A DNA stretch of 12,008 bases from an uncultured Coprococcus sp. Lineage in GTDB: Bacteria > Bacillota > Clostridia > Lachnospirales > Lachnospiraceae. The first letter of the stretch is position 1, and each line of letters begins with the position of its first letter. The notes below the pieces were generated by a model. It worked only from the letters and a program-made list of their open reading frames with translations. It was not told the DNA's origin and made no database searches. The stretch covers positions 1-12,008 of the forward strand of contig URJU01000053.1 in NCBI GenBank assembly GCA_900548315.1. Reading direction: 5' to 3'. A program made the translations under genes and the position numbers. This document shows, one piece after another, positions 1-6,298 of this stretch.

Positions 1-326
<326 letters not shown>

Positions 327-332
<6 letters not shown>

Positions 333-351
333 TAGAGGTTTCTAAAGGATA
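327..351 (+). other. Hairpin at the 23S rRNA 3' boundary
   Basis: TATCCTTAGA (327-336) can pair with TCTAAAGGATA (341-351), with one bulged A and a short GGTT loop. No T-run follows, so it does not look like an intrinsic terminator. It would compete with the 23S 5'/3' terminal helix and may be a processing element. That role is inference. Confidence 0.4.
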
Positions 352-563
352 GGCTTTGGAGATACGCGAGTATGCAGGATTATCTGCAAGGTGCAGAAAT
401 TGAAAGCATACAAAGTAAAGAATAAAGTTTACCTGGAGACAGTCATTGACTGAATAATGGGGTTAGGTTACTGACTTTCTGTGTGAAATTCTGAAGGTAC
501 AAAAGGAAAAAATGTACCGAGAAAATTTAACGCTGCGATAGGTGTTAAATTTTTTCTGTATAT
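333..563 (+). other. rRNA-tRNA spacer without a 5S rRNA gene
   Basis: This 231-nt spacer lies between 23S rRNA and tRNA-Trp. None of the conserved 5S rRNA segments, such as the CCGAACxxxGAAGTTAAG core, is present on either strand. The visible structures are a small hairpin GGTACA/TGTACC at about 497-519 and an AT-rich terminator-like hairpin at 522-555. There is no ORF of note. Confidence 0.7.
522..556 (+). terminator. Possible intrinsic terminator or processing hairpin after the rRNA
   Basis: AAAATTTAAC (522-531) pairs perfectly with GTTAAATTTT (544-553), with a loop of about 12 nt and a T-run to 555. The stem is AT-rich, so strength is uncertain. It sits only 8 nt before the tRNA and could instead be a processing signal in a read-through rRNA-tRNA transcript. 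Confidence 0.45.
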
Positions 564-634
564 AGGGGATTGGTCAAATGGTATGATAGGGGTCTCCAAA
601 ACCTTTGGTGGGAGTTCGATTCTCTCATCCCCTG
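564..634 (+). tRNA. tRNA-Trp (anticodon CCA)
   Basis: A complete cloverleaf can be drawn. The acceptor AGGGGAT (564-570) pairs with ATCCCCT (627-633), with discriminator G634. The D-stem is GTCA/TGAT. The anticodon stem GGGGT/ACCTT encloses loop CTCCAAA (594-600) with anticodon CCA at 596-598. The variable loop is 4 nt, and the T-arm GGGAG/CTCTC encloses loop TTCGATT. The 3' CCA tail is not encoded (CTG follows). Its position downstream of 23S suggests co-transcription with the rRNA operon. Confidence 0.95.
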
Positions 635-643
635 CTGATTAAT

Positions 644-683
644 ACTCAGAAAGCTTGGCTTTACAAGTTTTCTGAGTTTTTTT
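644..683 (+). terminator. Intrinsic terminator after tRNA-Trp
   Basis: ACTCAGAAAGCTTG pairs with CAAGTTTTCTGAGT (14 positions, one G-T wobble) around a 6-nt loop. A run of six further T's follows. It ends the rRNA-tRNA transcription unit. Confidence 0.9.
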
Positions 684-777
684 GTATCTGTAGCGCTGCC
701 ATATATATTTTATGGTGACTTTAGTAAAAAAATATGTAAAATAGTATATTATAAAGCAAGGAAAAGAAGGTATTAAT

Positions 778-1683
778 ATGTATTACAATGATGTGCTTGA
801 TCTGATAGGAAATACTCCACTTATGTGTCTGAGGAAGTCTACAGGTTACAATATATTTGCAAAGGCAGAATTTCTTAATCCTGGCGGAAGTATTAAGGAC
901 AGGATTGCAAAAAACATGTTAGAGGTAGCAGAGACTGAGGGAAAACTCAAGCCGGGAATGACCATTATAGAGCCTACTAGCGGCAATACAGGAATAGGTC
1001 TTGCACTTTGTGGTGTTCAGAAAGGCTATAAAGTGATAATTGTAATGCCGGAGAATATGAGTGAGGAGCGCAAGAAGGTTATCAGGGCATTTGGTGCGGA
1101 TCTGGTACTTACAGATCCGGTTCTCAGCATCGGCGGAGCTGTTGATAAGGCAAATGAGATAGCAGAATCTGATCCGGAGAAGTATTTTATGCCGCAGCAG
1201 TTTGTTAATCAGGCAAATCCAGATGCGCATTATCGAACAACAGCAGTTGAGATATGCGAACAGCTTGGACAGAAGATTGACATATATGTGTCTGGTGTAG
1301 GAAGTGGGGGAACTCTTCAGGGCATTGCGAAGTATCTGTTGGAGAAAAATCCAGATACGAAAATTGTTGCAGTTGAGCCTAAGGGCGTGTCAGCGCTGCA
1401 TGGAGATGGCCCGGGAATTCATCAGATACAGGGCATTGGAGATGGATTTGTGCCGGATGTGCTAGATACGGATATGATAACTGATGTTGTGGAAGTCGCA
1501 GATGAGGATGCAATACAGACTGCGAGAAATCTTGCCAGAAAGCAGGGACTTCTTGTTGGAACTTCATCGGGTGCAAATGTATGGGCAGCAATGCAGATGG
1601 CGGAAAAGTATGGAAAAGATAAGGTTATAGCCACAGTTATGGCGGACAGGGCTGAGAGATACTTCAGTGTAGGTCTGTTATAG
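778..1683 (+). CDS. cysK: Cysteine synthase (O-acetylserine sulfhydrylase), CysK type
   Basis: This cytosolic, PLP-dependent enzyme makes L-cysteine from O-acetyl-L-serine and sulfide. Its 301 residues match the usual family length. Visible family signatures are IGNTPL (10-15), the PLP-lysine motif GGSIKDR with Lys40, the substrate loop TSGNTG (67-72), the phosphate-binding GSGGT (175-179), QGIGDGFVP (218-226) and GTSSG (261-265). The PLP loop reads NPGGSIKDR, where many CysK proteins have PGSSVKDR. The start is supported by AGAAGG 7 nt upstream of the ATG. Terminators on both sides (644-683 and 1724-1779) make it monocistronic. No convincing regulatory element was found in the 94-nt leader. 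CysM or cystathionine beta-synthase-like variants share the fold, but the length and motifs favour CysK. Confidence 0.93.
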   Translation: MYYNDVLDLIGNTPLMCLRKSTGYNIFAKAEFLNPGGSIKDRIAKNMLEVAETEGKLKPGMTIIEPTSGNTGIGLALCGVQKGYKVIIVMPENMSEERKKVIRAFGADLVLTDPVLSIGGAVDKANEIAESDPEKYFMPQQFVNQANPDAHYRTTAVEICEQLGQKIDIYVSGVGSGGTLQGIAKYLLEKNPDTKIVAVEPKGVSALHGDGPGIHQIQGIGDGFVPDVLDTDMITDVVEVADEDAIQTARNLARKQGLLVGTSSGANVWAAMQMAEKYGKDKVIATVMADRAERYFSVGLL

Positions 1684-1723
1684 ATGTCTGGTTATAGAGA
1701 TAAAAATTGCATATAAATTAAAA

Positions 1724-1779
1724 AGAGACATTTCCGAGAAGTGCTGTGTATGGTACATTGGAAGTGTCTCTATTTTAGT
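1724..1779 (+). terminator. Intrinsic terminator after cysK
   Basis: AGAGACATTTCC (1724-1735) pairs with GGAAGTGTCTCT (1760-1771), with one internal wobble. ATTTTAGTTT follows. The loop is about 24 nt, and the T-tract is broken but adequate. Confidence 0.8.
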
Positions 1780-1847
1780 TTAGGGTATTATAAAGACAAG
1801 TTATTGGACTGAATATAAAGGATGATTGTGAGAAGGAGATATATTGG

Positions 1848-3380
1848 ATGGATAGAATAAATGATGTTATGTATGAAGTTGTTGTCAGTGAAAAACTTGC
1901 CGCTGCCAGGGAATACGAAATGAAGAATAAAATTGCTGCAAATGACAGACCTTTGTTTCATGTGACTCCGGCTGTGGGCTGGATGAATGATCCAAATGGA
2001 TTTTCCGTATATGAAGGAAAGATACACTTGTTTTACCAGTATCATCCATTTAGTACGGTGTGGGGACCTATGCACTGGGGGCATCAAGTGACTAAAGATA
2101 TGATAAAATGGGAACAATTGCCTGCCGCGATGGCACCGGACACTGAATATGATGGTGCGGGATGCTTTTCTGGAACAGCAATAGAGAACGAGGGAAAACA
2201 TGTCCTTATATATACAGGGGTAATGGACAATCCGGATGGAAAAGGTGTTTTGCAGAATCAGTGTATAGCAATAGGTGATGGAAGAGAATACCGAAAGATA
2301 GATGTAAATCCGGTGGTTACGGGGGATATGCTGCCGGGAGAACTCAGCAGAGAGGATTTCAGGGATCCTAAAGTTTGGAGTGCTGATGGAAGATACTATA
2401 TGGTAGCGGGATCTGTTGACGAGAAAAGAAAGGGTCAGGTCGTGTTATTTTCAAGTACAGATATGAGGTCGTGGAAATATGAGAGCGTGCTTGCGAAAAA
2501 TGACAAAGATTATGGCGGTGTGTGGGAATGTCCTGATTTCTTTGAGATTGATGGACGATATGTATTGCTTGTATCGCCGATAGAGATGACAGCGAAGGGG
2601 TATGAATTCCATAATGGCAACAATTCAATATATTTTATCGGTGATTATGATGACACTGAAAAGAAATTTGGTGGAGATGAACCATTTTCACTGGACTATG
2701 GAACTGATTTTTATGCGCCACAGACCACAGTGTTGCCGGATGGCAGAAGGATTATGATCGCGTGGATGCAGTCTTGGCATAATCTCTGGATTCCTCAGGG
2801 ACAGATGTGGCAGGGAATGATGACACTGCCAAGAGAGATCAGCCTAAAGGATGGAAGACTTATCCAGCGACCAGTCAGAGAGATAGAAAATTACCGATCA
2901 GACAAGGTTGTATTGAGAAATGAACCTGTCAGTGAGGCATGCATATTTGATGGAATCAGGGGCAGATTCATTGATATGGAGATAATGGTCAAAGGTGATG
3001 GATACAATGAGTTTGTGATCGATTTGGCAAAGAACGAAAGGTATTATACGAGATTTACATATGACAGGCGCAAAAATATCATAGAGCTCGACAGGACATT
3101 TGCTGGCTTTGAGAGGGATGTGGTATGTATCAGAAGGGCGGAAGTTAAGCCGCCATATTCAGCGGAGAGTCAACGCGGGTCTTCTGAAGATGTAGGCAGC
3201 ATTGATGAGAAGATAAAGCTGAGATTTATACTGGACAGAAATTCTATAGAGCTGTTCGTGAACGATGGGATCATGACGATGAGTACAGCGATATATACAC
3301 CGATTTCGGCTGATGGCATAGAGTTTTCATGTGATGGAGATGCAGTGATAGATATAGAAAAATATAATATAGAGCTGTGA
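1848..3380 (+). CDS. Glycoside hydrolase family 32 beta-fructosidase (sucrose or sucrose-6-phosphate hydrolase type)
   Basis: This enzyme hydrolyses terminal beta-fructofuranosyl bonds, probably in sucrose, sucrose-6-phosphate or short fructo-oligosaccharides. Its 510 residues contain the three GH32 catalytic signatures: WMNDPNG (45-51) with nucleophile Asp48, FRDP (171-174) with transition-state stabiliser Asp173, and WECPD (226-230) with acid/base Glu227. The five-bladed propeller (about 35-340) is followed by a C-terminal beta-sandwich containing LFVNDG. There is no signal peptide, so it should act in the cytoplasm on imported sugar. The start is supported by AGAAGGAG 9 nt upstream. No sugar transporter, PTS component, fructokinase or LacI regulator lies next to it, so the substrate cannot be narrowed from context. 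Invertase and sucrose-6-phosphate hydrolase cannot be separated from sequence alone. Confidence 0.93.
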   Translation: MDRINDVMYEVVVSEKLAAAREYEMKNKIAANDRPLFHVTPAVGWMNDPNGFSVYEGKIHLFYQYHPFSTVWGPMHWGHQVTKDMIKWEQLPAAMAPDTEYDGAGCFSGTAIENEGKHVLIYTGVMDNPDGKGVLQNQCIAIGDGREYRKIDVNPVVTGDMLPGELSREDFRDPKVWSADGRYYMVAGSVDEKRKGQVVLFSSTDMRSWKYESVLAKNDKDYGGVWECPDFFEIDGRYVLLVSPIEMTAKGYEFHNGNNSIYFIGDYDDTEKKFGGDEPFSLDYGTDFYAPQTTVLPDGRRIMIAWMQSWHNLWIPQGQMWQGMMTLPREISLKDGRLIQRPVREIENYRSDKVVLRNEPVSEACIFDGIRGRFIDMEIMVKGDGYNEFVIDLAKNERYYTRFTYDRRKNIIELDRTFAGFERDVVCIRRAEVKPPYSAESQRGSSEDVGSIDEKIKLRFILDRNSIELFVNDGIMTMSTAIYTPISADGIEFSCDGDAVIDIEKYNIEL

Positions 3381-3394
3381 GCGAATTAAAAGTG

Positions 3395-3440
3395 ATGACA
3401 AGGAAAGTTGTCAAATAGTATTGACAACTTTCCTTGTCAT
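3395..3440. repeat. Perfect 20-bp inverted repeat with 6-nt loop
   Basis: The arms at 3395-3414 and 3421-3440 are exact reverse complements around ATAGTA. Only TTGTATATA follows, with no real T-run, so it is a weak candidate terminator for the GH32 gene. Each arm is itself a dyad of the form TGACAA-N6-TTGTCA, which points to a paired protein-binding site. Confidence 0.9.
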
Positions 3441-3484
3441 TTGTATATACTCCATTATACAGAAAATGACAACTATAGTTGTCA
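3396..3484. promoter_or_regulatory. Three operator-like dyads, TGACAA-N6-TTGTCA
   Basis: Identical half-sites occur at 3396-3413 (spacer GGAAAG), 3422-3439 (CTTTCC) and 3467-3484 (CTATAG). The third is the core of a perfect 24-bp palindrome, 3464-3487. Site 2 overlaps the -35 box of the predicted promoter and site 3 lies just after its start point, a layout expected for repression. The best candidate binder is the Xre-type regulator encoded by the second gene downstream. A BlaI- or GntR-type repressor elsewhere in the genome is an alternative. Confidence 0.75.
3421..3449 (+). promoter_or_regulatory. Sigma-A-type promoter for the 3565-5420 operon
   Basis: TTGACA (3421-3426), a 17-nt spacer and TATATA (3444-3449) form a near-consensus promoter with a start site near 3456. 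The -35 box lies inside one of the TGACAA-N6-TTGTCA dyads. A second, weaker candidate is TTGGCA (3486-3491), a 16-nt spacer and TATATT (3508-3513). Confidence 0.7.
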
Positions 3485-3564
3485 TTTGGCATATGTCATT
3501 TTAAATATATATTGTATTATATTGGGAATTTCAGTATATGAAAATGAAATGGAGTGGTGAAGAT

Positions 3565-4356
3565 ATGAAAAAAAGAAACGACATGGCTAGAGATAAAGAT
3601 GTTGATAAAAGTAATAAGAAATCTGTCAGTGAAGCGATAAGGTCAATGTTTGAGATCAAAGATGATGGGAATTCTGTAAATAAATTAAAAACTCAGGTTA
3701 AAGGATATTCTGTGACAGCCATCACAGAGAGAACGTTAAAAAAGAACAAGCTTGGAGATGCAATGACTGCGGTGTGCAGCAAGAAAGAGCTTGAGGAAGA
3801 GATTTGGGAAAACCTGAAAAAGGGATTTCCTGTGTATGGATTCTTCCGGAAGAAACAGATGTGGGGCTGTTTTTTGTTTGATAAATCAGACATTTCTAGA
3901 AAAGAATTGTCACCTGAACCTGAAGGTGGAAAAGATACATTGTGTATATATAAACTCAGAAAGGCATATGTTCATCCTTATGCGGAGAGTGTATATGATG
4001 ACATGATGGAAGTCGCCCATAGTAATGTGTACCAGAGTGTGCTTGATGTTTTTGGTGATGGGAAAACTGATGGTTTTATGTGGAAAGACAGGGTATACGT
4101 GTGTAAGAGAGAGAAGTCGACAGGTATACCGTATGGATTGGCGATTGGAATAGCACTGGGTGTTATCTATGGAATGGTATTTGACAATCTGGCACTTGGA
4201 ATATCTCTGGGAACTTGCTTTGGAATAAGCTTTAGCATGATATGGGGAACATCTGCTCACAGTTATGTGGAGCACGGAATGGCAGATATGGCAGGATCCA
4301 AAGAGGAAGATAGGATGACAGACGTAGCAGGATCTGAGAAAAATATAGATGAATAA
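3565..4356 (+). CDS. Uncharacterised protein with a C-terminal glycine-rich two-helix membrane domain
   Basis: I do not recognise a named family. The protein has 263 residues from the chosen ATG, which has GGAG 10 nt upstream; an in-frame ATG at 3538 lacks a good site. The N-terminal 40 residues are charged and lysine-rich. Residues about 45-183 form a soluble alpha/beta-like region (GFPVYGFFRKKQMWGCFLF, then YVHP followed by a helix). This faintly recalls an acetyltransferase fold, but no acetyl-CoA motif can be shown. Residues about 187-228 form two glycine-spaced hydrophobic helices (GLAIGIALGV and NLALGISLG), like a glycine zipper. The C-terminus carries a 12-residue tandem repeat. It is first in a putative operon with an Xre regulator and a DUF3169-like membrane protein, behind a triple-operator promoter. 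A membrane role is inferred; no function is assigned. Confidence 0.75.
   Translation: MKKRNDMARDKDVDKSNKKSVSEAIRSMFEIKDDGNSVNKLKTQVKGYSVTAITERTLKKNKLGDAMTAVCSKKELEEEIWENLKKGFPVYGFFRKKQMWGCFLFDKSDISRKELSPEPEGGKDTLCIYKLRKAYVHPYAESVYDDMMEVAHSNVYQSVLDVFGDGKTDGFMWKDRVYVCKREKSTGIPYGLAIGIALGVIYGMVFDNLALGISLGTCFGISFSMIWGTSAHSYVEHGMADMAGSKEEDRMTDVAGSEKNIDE
4279..4350 (+). repeat. Imperfect 36-bp tandem duplication inside the coding sequence
   Basis: Units 4279-4314 and 4315-4350 encode MADMAGSKEEDR and MTDVAGSEKNID, aligned as M-x-D-(M/V)-A-G-S-(K/E). It lies at the extreme C-terminus of the preceding protein, outside the membrane helices, and is probably a recent small duplication. Confidence 0.6.
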
Positions 4357-4372
4357 GCTGGAGGTGATATGG

Positions 4373-4579
4373 ATGCCGCTGTACAACAAGCTAAAGGAAT
4401 ACAGGGCAAAGCTGGGGGTGAACCAGCAGGAGATGGGAGCATTGGTGCAGACATCAAGGCAGACGATAAGCCAGATTGAGAGGGGCGATTACAGTCCATC
4501 GGTGACGTTGGCGATCAAGATCGCAAAGGTGTGTGGTGTCAGTGTTGAGGATATCTTTCAGTATGAGGAAGATAAATAA
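4373..4579 (+). CDS. Small Xre/Cro-CI family HTH transcriptional regulator
   Basis: This 68-residue protein is almost entirely one Cro/CI-type helix-turn-helix. LGVNQQEMGALVQTSRQTIS (14-33) gives the two core helices, followed by the hallmark QIERGDYSPS (34-43) and the tail VCGVSVEDIFQYEED. It resembles the YozG-like short regulators common in Firmicutes. The start at 4373 has GGAGGT 7 nt upstream; the in-frame ATG at 4349 overlaps the upstream gene and lacks such a site. It lies 16 nt after the upstream gene and 61 nt before the DUF3169-like gene, so the three are probably one operon. Single-HTH proteins of this kind often bind a palindrome in their own promoter, which makes it the leading candidate for binding the dyads at 3396-3484. 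Confidence 0.9.
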   Translation: MPLYNKLKEYRAKLGVNQQEMGALVQTSRQTISQIERGDYSPSVTLAIKIAKVCGVSVEDIFQYEEDK

Positions 4580-4640
4580 TGGAAATATAGAAGAATAAAT
4601 AGGTTAGAAAGTAGTTCATAGATTGAAAAGAGGATATGGA

Positions 4641-5420
4641 ATGAAGGTTACTGAAAGTAATAAAAAAAATAAAAGCAACACAAAGATATATCTGGTGTTT
4701 GCGGTCATAATTGTGGCAAGTCTGGTTGGTGGTTTTTTTGCTGGAAAGTTAGTTGGGGCAAGCAAGAGCAGCCTGAATGAGATTGATTGGAACAATATAT
4801 GGGCATTCACGGCAGACACGTTCCCTATAGTATATGGAGTTCTTGTGCTGGCGGTATTTGTGGCAATATTTGTCATGTATGGAAAGTTAAAGCATGTAAT
4901 AGGAAATTGGGATGGAGATAATGAGGATGAGATAGTGGACATAGAGCGCAGGATAACAAGAGTATCATTTCTTCCATGTGTTGTTATATTTGTGGGAATG
5001 GTGCTGTTCCCGGTGTGTATATATGCCATAGAAAAGGCATACAGAGGCAATAATGGGATGCCCATGATAATAGTGACAGAATTGGTATTTCTGGTATCAC
5101 TTGTGCTGTATTGCGTTATTGAAAAACTTGTGATCGATGAGGAGAAGAAACTGAATCCGGAGAAAAAGGGAAATATATTTGACATTCATTTCAGACGTGA
5201 CTGGGAGAAATCTTCAGATGAGGCTGAACTTGTTGTAATCGCAAAGTCATCAAAGAAAGGCTTTATGGCAGGGATCATGGCAGGATTGACCGTGTGGGTG
5301 GTCATGTTTATATGTATGTTTGCATTCGACACAGGTGTTATGCCGATAGTGGTCGTTGGAGTTATTCTGCTTGTAATGTATGTGGCGTATGGAAGAGAGT
5401 TTTCCAGACTGCAGAAATAG
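4641..5420 (+). CDS. DUF3169-like six-helix membrane protein
   Basis: This 259-residue integral membrane protein has six predicted helices, near residues 16-38, 62-81, 109-130, 141-165, 208-228 and 233-251. Between helices 4 and 5 is the conserved-looking cytosolic stretch LNPEKKGNIFDIHF (171-184), followed by a W and a DEAE-like helix. That stretch and the topology match what I recall of the DUF3169 family, which often sits next to a small Xre regulator, as here. No biochemical function is established. The ATG at 4641 has AAAGAGG 7 nt upstream and is preferred over a TTG at 4623. No clear intrinsic terminator follows. Confidence 0.75.
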   Translation: MKVTESNKKNKSNTKIYLVFAVIIVASLVGGFFAGKLVGASKSSLNEIDWNNIWAFTADTFPIVYGVLVLAVFVAIFVMYGKLKHVIGNWDGDNEDEIVDIERRITRVSFLPCVVIFVGMVLFPVCIYAIEKAYRGNNGMPMIIVTELVFLVSLVLYCVIEKLVIDEEKKLNPEKKGNIFDIHFRRDWEKSSDEAELVVIAKSSKKGFMAGIMAGLTVWVVMFICMFAFDTGVMPIVVVGVILLVMYVAYGREFSRLQK

Positions 5421-5567
5421 AATGGCTGCGATAAATGATCAGAAGACCGATTAAATATAAATAAATACAGATATAGGAATAGCACTGGGTGCTTTGGACA
5501 ATAATATCTATGCGATGAAAATATAGTACATCAAAACTACAGAATTTCATCCGAAAGGAGTATTGCT
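5421..5567. other. Intergenic region with a possible gene remnant
   Basis: This gap holds no full gene, intrinsic terminator or convincing promoter. At 5476-5491 it has a 16-base exact copy of 4147-4162 (GGAATAGCACTGGGTG). Read in the same frame, it encodes IGIALGALDNNIYAMKI and then a stop at 5524-5526. This resembles the end of a glycine-rich membrane helix like that of the 3565-4356 gene. It may be a decayed paralogue fragment. Confidence 0.4.
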
Positions 5568-6026
5568 ATGATATTAAAGGAAAAAGAAAAGACAGTGATC
5601 CAGGATCTTCAAACACAGGAAAAATCATGTGTGGAAAAGTATGGAAGATATGCTGAGCAGGCGAAGGATCCTGAACTCAGGAATCTATTCCAGACAATAC
5701 AGAAGGATGAGCAGAGACATTACGATTCACTCACTCAGGTGCTTGATGGGAATGTACCTCAGTGTGATTGTAATGACAGCGATGGCAAGGATTATGAGCC
5801 AAAGCAGACATACAAGATGATGGACGATTCTGAGGATAAGAAGAACGATGAGTTCCTTGCAACTGATTGTATCGGTACGGAGAAACTTGTGTCAGGTGAA
5901 TACAATGGGGAGATCTTTGCATTTGGTGAGAGTTCGGTGAGAAAGCTGCTGGCGGATATACAGATCGAGGAGCAGAATCACGCTGAGATGCTTTACAAGT
6001 ATAAGGTTGCAAATGGAATGGCGTAG
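5568..6026 (+). CDS. Ferritin-like/CotF-like spore coat family protein with two ExxH motifs
   Basis: This 152-residue, mostly helical protein resembles the CotF-type ferritin-like family common in spore-forming Clostridia. It carries a repeated di-metal pattern: Glu18 followed 30 residues later by E48-x-x-H51, and Glu105 followed 30 residues later by E135-x-x-H138. This is the carboxylate/histidine arrangement of rubrerythrin and ferritin-like four-helix bundles. Between the halves is an acidic, Cys-containing linker (QCDCND, 65-70). The start has AAAGGAG 8 nt upstream. It stands alone. Many CotF proteins are called spore coat proteins by homology only. The retained metal ligands suggest a possible peroxide or iron function instead, which is inference. 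Confidence 0.75.
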   Translation: MILKEKEKTVIQDLQTQEKSCVEKYGRYAEQAKDPELRNLFQTIQKDEQRHYDSLTQVLDGNVPQCDCNDSDGKDYEPKQTYKMMDDSEDKKNDEFLATDCIGTEKLVSGEYNGEIFAFGESSVRKLLADIQIEEQNHAEMLYKYKVANGMA

Positions 6027-6102
6027 TAAGTTTTCCGACGGCTGCCAGTATATACTGTGAAAACCAGGTAGATTGTTTTATGGATGTTTTTAGCGTGTTG
6101 AC

Positions 6103-6165
6103 ACGGACAAGGTTATCACTATGGATATAGTGATAGCCTTGTTCGTCTGCAACAGGCAGCAGACG
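6103..6165 (+). terminator. Long hairpin and overlapping second hairpin downstream of the ferritin-like gene
   Basis: ACGGACAAGGTTATCACTAT (6103-6122) pairs along 20 positions with 6127-6146, with two G-T wobbles and a GGAT loop. CGTCTGC at 6144-6150 can then pair with GCAGACG at 6159-6165, sharing CGT with the first stem. GAGTTTTATCCTTTT follows. It probably ends the 5568-6026 transcript. TTGACA at 6098-6103 just upstream leaves open a small-RNA origin. Confidence 0.55.
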
Positions 6166-6201
6166 GAGTTTTATCCTTTTATCACAAAAGGCTACAAGCC
6201 G

Positions 6202-6230
6202 TTTAGATCAAAAGAATTTAGTGGTATACT
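6202..6230 (+). promoter_or_regulatory. Sigma-A-type promoter for the nuclease gene
   Basis: TTTAGA (6202-6207), a 17-nt spacer and TATACT (6225-6230) give a start site near 6237, about 60 nt before the chosen ATG. No operator-like palindrome overlaps it. Confidence 0.55.
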
Positions 6231-6298
6231 GAGAATATCTAAGTTATCATTATAGTCAAATAAGATTTGTACGAGCTTGTGTGGAGGTCGTGTTCACA

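Noticed and set aside
333..563. Possible 5S rRNA gene in the rRNA spacer
   Set aside because: No conserved 5S segments were found on either strand by eye.
919..1230. Minus-strand reading frames over cysK, the DUF3169-like gene, MATE and others
   Set aside because: They are out-of-frame shadows of well-supported genes, without ribosome binding sites or recognisable motifs.
6046..6057. 12-bp palindrome CAGTATATACTG
   Set aside because: It is short and AT-rich, has no promoter beside it and no second copy in the window.
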